This document shows positions 57,571 to 64,000 of a stretch of DNA of 64,000 nt, in pieces (position 1 is the first letter of the stretch; each line of letters starts with the position of its first letter). Below the pieces are notes generated by a model that did not search any database, was not told where the DNA came from, and saw only the letters and a list, made by a program, of their open reading frames with translations. Source of the DNA: Proteromonas lacertae. Its lineage: Eukaryota > Sar > Bigyra > Opalinata > Proteromonadidae. The position numbers and the translations under genes were made by a program. Location of the stretch: the NCBI GenBank assembly GCA_002245135.1, contig NGBS01001170.1:1-64000 (forward strand), written 5' to 3'.

Positions 57571-59149
57571 ATGGAATCATGCAATCCCTACCAAGACATA
57601 CCATTTTTTGAAGAATCTGTCATTTCCAATAATTTACACATGATGAATGTATTTCATGGGTTTAAATTATCATACGAAGCTTTTTATAATATAATAAATG
57701 GATTAGCACATCCTTCTAATGATTATGCAGTTATTCCAAAGAATATATTCCCATGGTATTTTTAATTTTATTATTCCTAGGAATTCTAAATTATATCACA
57801 ATATCTTTTCTGGTAAATATTCAAATCAAGAATCATTTTTAGAAGATGTGAGTAAAATTCTAGAAGAAATAATGTACACATGTATAATCAATAAAGATCT
57901 ATGTAATAATGCATTAATTGAATTAAAAAGACTTATCTATACAAAATATGATAAAACTAAATCAATTTTTAACACACCAGAAATTCTTATTACATTTGAA
58001 TTTGATATTTCAACTAACTCAAATTTAAATTTATTTTTAACACAACTACATCGTTCACCACCTACAATTATTAAATGTATATATATATATATATATAATT
58101 ATTTCTATATATATTTAATAGCATTATTTTATAATTGGTCAATATTTCATCCAGATGTTTATCCAGATGAATATACTGATTTTTCAGGGTGTAAGACTGT
58201 ACAAAGATATATACAAAGTAGTAAGCCAATTAGTTATGAATCAAATAATAATGATAATAGTAAATATAAATTATTAATTGATACTTCAAATTATTTAAAA
58301 AGGAATTTAAAGAGTTATGAAGTATATAATGAAGGAGATGATAATAGAATTGAGGAAGAAGAAGGAGATGATGCTGAAGATGATGATGATAATGATAATG
58401 ACGATGATGAAGAGGAGGAAGAAGATAAAATAGACTTATCACATCTTCAATTATCATCAGAAAGAACTTTTATTCCCATAAATTCAAAGAAATTACAGAA
58501 TTTATATCCAAGAGATCATTTATTAAAAGAATTAATAGCTTTTATGACTTTAAATACATTTCATTTAATAGATAATAAATTGAACATAAGTGATATAGAT
58601 ATTATTAATAATAAGATAAATATATCTAAATCTAAACGTAATAATAATTCTATAGAATATGCAAATAATCTTCAAATATTATATTTTATATTATGTAAGT
58701 GTTATAAGTATAATTGTAATTATTATGCTCCTTCATTGCCTTTTCTATTCAGACATTTGAAAAAGAAACATGAAAGACAAATAGAAGAAGTACAGCAAAT
58801 ACAACAGTATAATTGTCCAATAGATAGATGTAATTATGCTGTTGATAATTGGATAAAATTCATAGATCATATCCTACAACATAATTTTTACAGCAACTTT
58901 GAGAATCTTAAGTATTTAGATAATTCATCGTTAGTATATGAATGTGTATATCCAGAATGTAACTTTACAACCAAAGCTGAAGTGACTTTTACAAGTCATA
59001 TACTAAAACACACAAGACAATTGAGGAGAAAGGAATGGCACTACATAGAAATGAATAATTTATTTATTATTGTATTGTATTATCTGTTTATTCAAGATAC
59101 ATTAAATAAAAACAATGAAATTTATAATATATATAAAAGAATATTTTAA
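57571..59149 (+). CDS. C2H2-type zinc-finger protein
   Basis: The intron at 57755-57779 joins MESCNPYQDIPFFEES...NIFPW to NSKLYHNIFSG. A second AT-rich intron (58078-58120 region) is frame-neutral. The central region has a strongly acidic run (EEEGDDAEDDDDNDNDDDEE). Three finger-like units lie near the C-terminus: CKCYKYNC...FLFRHLKKKH, YNCPIDRCNYA...FIDHILQH and YECVYPECNFTTKAE...SHILKH. The C-x4-C spacing and long linkers are atypical, resembling fingers of SAGA- or histone-associated proteins. Nucleic-acid binding is likely; the target is unknown. The extreme C-terminal exon is uncertain. Confidence 0.65.
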
Positions 59150-59225
59150 TTTTAAATGTGTGAGTGTGTATATAACGTTTTAATACTAATCAAAATTATT
59201 TAATAAGTAACAACAACAAGCAAAT

Positions 59226-60386
59226 TTACTTTCCACCAAAATTGTTCACCAAGTTATTATTCAATATAATCTGTTTACAACTATCAAACACATGTCTTAC
59301 ATTATTACTGTCTGTAGCACAAGTCACACAAGTATAGACATCTTTACCTTCACCACTTTGAGCAAGGAACAATCCTTTTATATAATTAATAGCAGCTTGT
59401 TGTACACCACATTCACATGGATAATCATTGGGATAACCTCCACCACATGTGCAGATTCCACATTCATAATCTAAAAACATACCTGGATCATCAGGACCAG
59501 TAGAAGGTCTTCTAATATCATGAACTTTAATTTTCTTTTCGAATAAATCTCTTTTATTTAAGAATAAAATCATAGATGTCTTTTGGAAGTATGGACTATT
59601 AGCAATTTCTTTAAATAAAGTTAAAGCTTCTATTAATCTGTTTTGTGTATTATCTTCGTACAACACTTGATCATATTCGTTTATGGCAGCTACAAATATA
59701 ACAGCAGTTACATTATCAAAACAGTGAATCCACTTCTTTCTTTCATTTCTTTGACCACCTACATCGTACATGACAAACATAGCACCGTCAATTTTATATA
59801 TTTCTTCTACAATACCACTAGTTCTTACTCTGCATCTTAAAATATCATCATCAGTAGCTATGTAATCTGGAGTTGATATTCTGTCTATATGCTCAAAGAA
59901 ATAATCTGCTGCATCGAATAATTGGAATTGAGCTTTGTTTCTGAATGTTTCTTGAATACCAGGATCTGCCCATAATGTTTTAATATATCCACCAACAGTC
60001 TCATCAACTTCAGCATCTGGACTTATAGTCATAAATTCATCAGCTAACTCAGCATTCTCAATAGCAATGTTCAGTAAGCCTGCATTCTCTACTAGAGTTC
60101 TCATACCAAGAATAGCATTATTATATATAACAGGATTTTTTGCTTTACGATCATCATCGGTGTAACCTATACCATATAACAACTATTCATAAAATAACCT
60201 TATAAAAAAGTATACTTTCATTTGTTTAAATACAGTACTCTTCCCTGACTCACCAGCACCTAATAATAACAACTTAATTTTGGATTGCTCCATTTGAAAC
60301 TCTCTTCTAGCTTGTTCCTCCATCTTCTTTGACTTAGCTGCTTCCTCTTGTTCCTCAGCTGACATTGAAGAGCCACAGATGCCCAT
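59226..60386 (-). CDS. Heterotrimeric G-protein alpha subunit with a Cys-rich insert
   Basis: One intron (60183-60215) gives 375 residues. MGICGSS offers myristoylation (Gly2) and palmitoylation (Cys4). The P-loop is GAGESGKST, switch I RCRVRTSGI, switch II YDVGGQRNERKKW, G4 LNKRDLF and G5 TCATDS; all nucleotide-binding motifs are intact. Between G4 and G5 the usual alphaG/linker is replaced by a segment with DYECGICTCGGGYP and YPCECG containing six Cys, not seen in textbook G-alpha. The C-terminus is NNLVNNFGGK, lacking the usual receptor-contact CGLF/YGLL ending. The GTPase core is expected to signal from receptors at the plasma membrane. Confidence 0.88.
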
Positions 60387-60616
60387 TGATATAAATTAAA
60401 GTAAGAAAAACGAAAAAAGAAATAAAGAATGAATTGGCCGTTACACTTTTTAACGACATTTCAAAATCATTTTAAATTTTTTTTTTCAAATAGATCTAAC
60501 CATTAAGAGTGATATTGTGAATGATATTATCAAATGTATTGAAATGCATATAAATTATTTGGTTGTTTTATTTGTAGAAATCAATTTTTTTATTTATCCA
60601 ATAAAACATCAAAATA

Positions 60617-61892
60617 TTACAAAACACTATATTCATCATCATAGAGAGACCTAATAGAATTTGTTTTCTCTTCAACATTTGCATGAGTTGGATATTTATT
60701 CTTCAATTCATTCAATTGCTGAAACATTTTCATTGTATCACTATCTAAATGATTTAACTCAAAGTCAGTAGTTGTTTTTATTTCAGGTTGTTTTTCAGTT
60801 ATTTTTTCTAATTCCACTTATTTTTTGATTTATGTTATTTTTTTCATCCACATCTTCTTTACTTGCCCAATTATCAACCACTTTATTTAATATTTTTGGA
60901 ATCATTGGGTCTTTGTGATAATTTTGAAGGAGTGACGATATTAATTGATTAATTGGCATATGTGGTAGAGGATTAATCATTTTAATAAATTCAGATTCTA
61001 ACATATGATTTACGACAATCTCTAAATTGTTGTTAGCAAAACTATATGATTTAGAAATATAACAATTAATTATAGCTTTTAACATATCATAATAAAACAC
61101 TTCAAATAGATTTTGAAAAAACAGAAATAAAGGTGCTGAAAAGTACAATTCACACTGTTCTTTTGTATTAAATTCTGTTTCATTGATGATTTCTATTAGT
61201 GGATTCACTATTTGGATATTTATATATTGAATTCTTAATGAATGAGTTGTGTTTAAACTATGGTTAAATATTTCATCTAATATTGAAGTATAATTTCTCT
61301 TTTTGGATTGTTTATCACTCATAAATAAATTTTTGAATGGTTCTAATGTATCTTTCAGTTTAAATTCTTCTGTTCTTACTTTTGTTTTTTCTAATTTTTC
61401 TTGTTGATCTTTCCAATATGTTTCTGACAAATAATCAATTGCATTCGATACAGCCAAGCCTAATATCTCCCAACTGGGTAAATCATTATGAGTACCGTCA
61501 TGCCTTATATCTACAAACATTCTATGTAAGCCAACTTTGTTTGCTATAAAAGTAACTGAATCAGCAACTGATCCTTTTTGATTTGAATCTACAATACCAT
61601 TTACGAACCTTATAATAATGGAAGCACCTTCATGTTTCATTTCTTCTTCACTTTTCGCTCTTTCTATATAATTTTTATCCAAAAATAAATATTTTTCATA
61701 AAATTGGATTAACTGGGCTGTGATATCAACGAGGTGAGGTATAGAACCTCTCGCTCTCCAAGCATGAACATATTGAACTCCTAAAAACTTCTGATTTGTG
61801 TCTTCAGAAAATAACAAGTCCTTTACACATCTCCATTCATCCCAATTTTGCCATGGAACCAATGCGATGTGGTATTTATCGCAATAATTCAT
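60617..61892 (-). CDS. LAS1-type pre-rRNA endoribonuclease
   Basis: The main frame (60795-61892) encodes 365 residues. The LAS1 domain is seen in WQNWDEWRCVKDLLF, AWRARGSIPHLVDITAQL, ASIIIRFVNGIVDSNQ, GLHRMFVDIRHDGTH (the HEPN RHxxTH catalytic motif), LPSWEILGLAVSNAIDYL and YW. LAS1 cuts ITS2 of the ribosomal RNA precursor together with Grc3. Beyond the TGA at 60795-60797 another frame (to 60617) continues in a similar charged style (EKITEKQPEIKTTTDFELN), possibly a 3' extension lost by a frame break. Divergent from the EF-hand gene across 52 bp. Confidence 0.85.
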
Positions 61893-61944
61893 TTTTAATT
61901 TACAAACTAGTTATCAAGCTTTTTCAGTTTTTTTATTTTATAAA

Positions 61945-62478
61945 ATGGAATATCTCGATGATGAAATAATAAGTGACCTTAAAAATTTGTTTAATGAATT
62001 GTATTGCTGATATACATTTATACATTATAGAGATTATGATCATACAGGTTATTTAGATTCTAAAGCTGTTGGATCTATTCTAAAATCAATAGGTGAAGTT
62101 CCAACAGAAGAAGCAGTGAAAGATTTAATCAGTACCATAAGTCCACAGGGTGAAGGCAAACTGAATTTCTCAGAATTCATTTCACTTATTACTAAAGAGT
62201 ATAATACCAATAACAGAGAAAATGAGATTAATTCAGTGTTTAAAGTATAGATTTTTATTGAATAATTATTGTAATAGATAATTGATAAAGACAATGACGG
62301 AATGCTTTCAAGATCAGATATACACACAGTATTTATTATTTTTGTTGTAATTGATTAGACATCTAAAGAGAATAATATAGGTTTATCTTCTGAAGATGTA
62401 GTTGATATAGTTGATACTCTTGGTGAGAATGAATTGATATCTCCCGCTCAATTCAAGGAAGCATTAATTTATCAATAA
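61945..62478 (+). CDS. EF-hand protein of the calmodulin/centrin type
   Basis: Three introns (near 62001-62030, 62249-62280 and 62329-62358) leave about 145 residues, the usual calmodulin size. Hands 1 (DYDHTGYLDSKA) and 3 (DKDNDGMLSRSD) keep good calcium ligands. Hands 2 (SPQGEGKLNFSE) and 4 (GENELISPAQFKE) are degenerate. The order and the EFISLI motif fit a four-hand calcium sensor, perhaps a centrin-like or apicomplexan-style variant. It could partner with the IQ motif of the MORN protein, though nothing in the sequence shows this. Confidence 0.8.
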
Positions 62479-62622
62479 TAAACTAAACTTATTTATTTGC
62501 ATATGTGTTGTTGAGTAAATCGAAATATTTCAAATCTATTTTGAATTGATTTTTTGAAATTCAATCGTTGAAAATTTAGAATTATTCTTTTCTTCTTCTA
62601 TTTCACATATTGACCTTTAGAA

Positions 62623-63847
62623 ATGGAAAAATTGGTAAATTCATTACTAAATAAGCAGACAACAGCAATTATTCTTGGACCAAGTATTTTTAACGATGAA
62701 TCAACACAGGCAAACATTGTATCATTTATATATCACTTTTATAATAGATGCAGGATCTATCTGAGACTTTATATCTTGGTAATCCAACTCAATGGTGGAC
62801 TAACTGGAAATTGGTTGAAGAATTTCGGTATTATTATTCACATTTTATTATTAGAATATCAACTATGCCAGATTTTTTTTCAAACACTCTTTGCATGTTG
62901 AAAGGATTAAATCCAAATTTTATAGTCTTATCACAAAGTCATTACACCAATACACCATCTGTAGAATACAAGGAAGTATAATATAACACCTCATAATATA
63001 CTGAATAATAGTTTGTTATATCACCAAAAGTGTTTTGTAAACATTGTAATATAGAATTGAAATATGATATGATATCTGGTGATCAAATCTGTAACAAATG
63101 TTCAAATAAAGTTGAACCAGACTTTAACACAGTTTATAACCCAAATAATGACCAAATTGACCTTAGTAATGTAAAGAATATACTATTATTTGAACCAGAT
63201 TACCATCAACACATGTTAAATGTATTTATATTTAATTATAAATATTTAGAACATAATATTATCTTCAGAATGTGATGTAACTATTTATATAATTGGCTGG
63301 AATGTAGATTTATCGTTAAAAACCTTACCAGTATAAATAATTTATTTTATTTTTTATTTTATTATATTATTAGAATTTATACAGAGTAAATCATGAATTA
63401 ATTGTTGGTAAACCAAGTCATATATTACCACTAATAGTTGAAACATTACATGGAGTGAGTTATTACTCTGGAAATAATAACAGTTATAAATTATATAATA
63501 TAATACCAACCAATATAGAGAATAAGATTGACAATAGAATGGAAGAAGAAAAACAAATTGAAAATGAAGCTCCTGACTTGTTATTATCATTACAAAGTGC
63601 TAAAAGACCAAAGAAGAGAATATTTTCTAAATGTATATATATATATATATATACATATTTACACAATCATGATAATTTATTAATAGATCCTGAGTTTATA
63701 GTTAAATTACCTTATAAATGTTTATCAGATGATTCACTTATAGAGATTAATAGATTATTTGATAAATATGAAAAAGGTGATATGGATATTAGCAATGATA
63801 GTGAAGCATCTTTACTATTACATTTATCTGTTGCAGCTGAACACTAA
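62623..63847 (+). CDS. Unknown protein with a zinc-ribbon
   Basis: At least five exons join through introns at about 62719-62747, 62976-63011, 63221-63248 and 63333-63374; an AT-rich one (63631-63658) is optional. The first 110 residues (MEKLVNSLLNKQTTAIILGP, WWTNWKLVEEFRYYYSHFI) lead to a zinc-binding unit FCKHCNIELKYD...ICNKCSN. They are followed by NIILSSECDVTIYIIGWNVD and an acidic C-terminus. No family recognised. The tail SLLLHLSVAAEH ends at TAA 63845-63847. Confidence 0.55.
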
Positions 63848-63942
63848 ATATATGTTATTCTGTTATATTTTTTATTTAAAATATTGTTTGTTTACTTCAA
63901 AATAAGATAATACTAATAATACAAGTATTGAGTGTATTAACT

Positions 63943-63949
63943 CCGTTTG
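63943..63949 (+). promoter_or_regulatory. CCGTTTG element before the last gene
   Basis: A variant of the recurrent CCGTTTC element, 20 nt before an ATG at 63970. See the related entry at 13661-13667. Confidence 0.35.
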
Positions 63950-63969
63950 TTTTCTTTTTCTTTTTTTAG

Positions 63970-64000
63970 ATGAAAAGGAAGACTTTATCGTCTTGTGGGT
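63970..64000 (+). CDS. Start of another gene (partial)
   Basis: ATG at 63970 after a pyrimidine-rich stretch opens MKRKTLSSCG and runs off the window. The CCGTTTG element upstream supports this as a genuine start. Nothing more can be said about the product. Confidence 0.4.
   Translation, partial: MKRKTLSSCG

Overview
This is an AT-rich nuclear contig from a unicellular eukaryote. Nearly every gene is broken by very short introns, about 26-60 nt, which almost always begin GTAT and end (A/T)TAG; one is as short as 17 nt. Genes are packed on both strands with tiny gaps (14 bp between the PP2C and TatD start codons, 52 bp between LAS1 and the EF-hand gene). The gene set is that of a free-standing eukaryote with a secretory system (SEC24, EMC2, a NPSN-type SNARE, the V-ATPase a subunit), heterotrimeric G-protein signalling, and organelle translation (methionyl-tRNA formyltransferase). 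It may be flagellated (MORN, trichoplein-like and coiled-coil proteins). The tenascin/EGF-like secreted proteins recall stramenopiles and related protists, but the lineage cannot be fixed from sequence reading alone.

Layout. 0-13.6 kb: a very long gene joining a degenerate Hsp70/GRP170-like ATPase region to a coiled coil and about six Tudor/Agenet-like modules; a CLASP-like TOG protein; a USP10-like deubiquitinase; and an IQ-WW-zinc finger-MORN protein. 13.7-19.6 kb: first EGF-like secreted protein, Fmt, Qb-SNARE, and two head-to-head multi-pass membrane paralogues. 19.7-28.3 kb: a P-type ATPase relative lacking its membrane helices and phosphorylation site, then SEC24, EMC2 and the V-ATPase a subunit. 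28.5-32.8 kb: a coiled-coil/propeller protein, a TPR protein and a Ser-rich protein.

33-38.3 kb is a different kind of region: three paralogous, mostly intronless proteins of an unrecognised family with a two-part helix-turn-helix-like N-terminus. They are separated by long non-coding stretches, one of which holds an inverted/direct repeat cluster. This is the best candidate for an undescribed lineage-specific system. 38.4-46 kb: second EGF-like gene, an RNase II-type exoribonuclease, PP2C, TatD, two small coiled-coil genes and tRNA-Arg(CCU). 46-64 kb: PP2A B56, a trichoplein-like protein, a third, frame-broken EGF copy, a coiled-coil protein, a Trf4/Cid1-type nucleotidyltransferase, a single-pass membrane protein, a zinc-finger protein, a G-alpha with a cysteine-rich insert, LAS1, an EF-hand protein, an unknown zinc-ribbon protein and the start of one more gene.

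Intron boundaries were placed by hand so that the reading frame continues; for most genes the exons sum to an exact multiple of three. Several genes carry a single-base frame break, often in an A/T homopolymer. This points to residual assembly indels, as distinct from the dense damage in the third EGF copy and in the 5' part of the Hsp70-like gene. A YCGTTWC element recurs about 15-60 bp upstream of many start codons and may be a core promoter motif.
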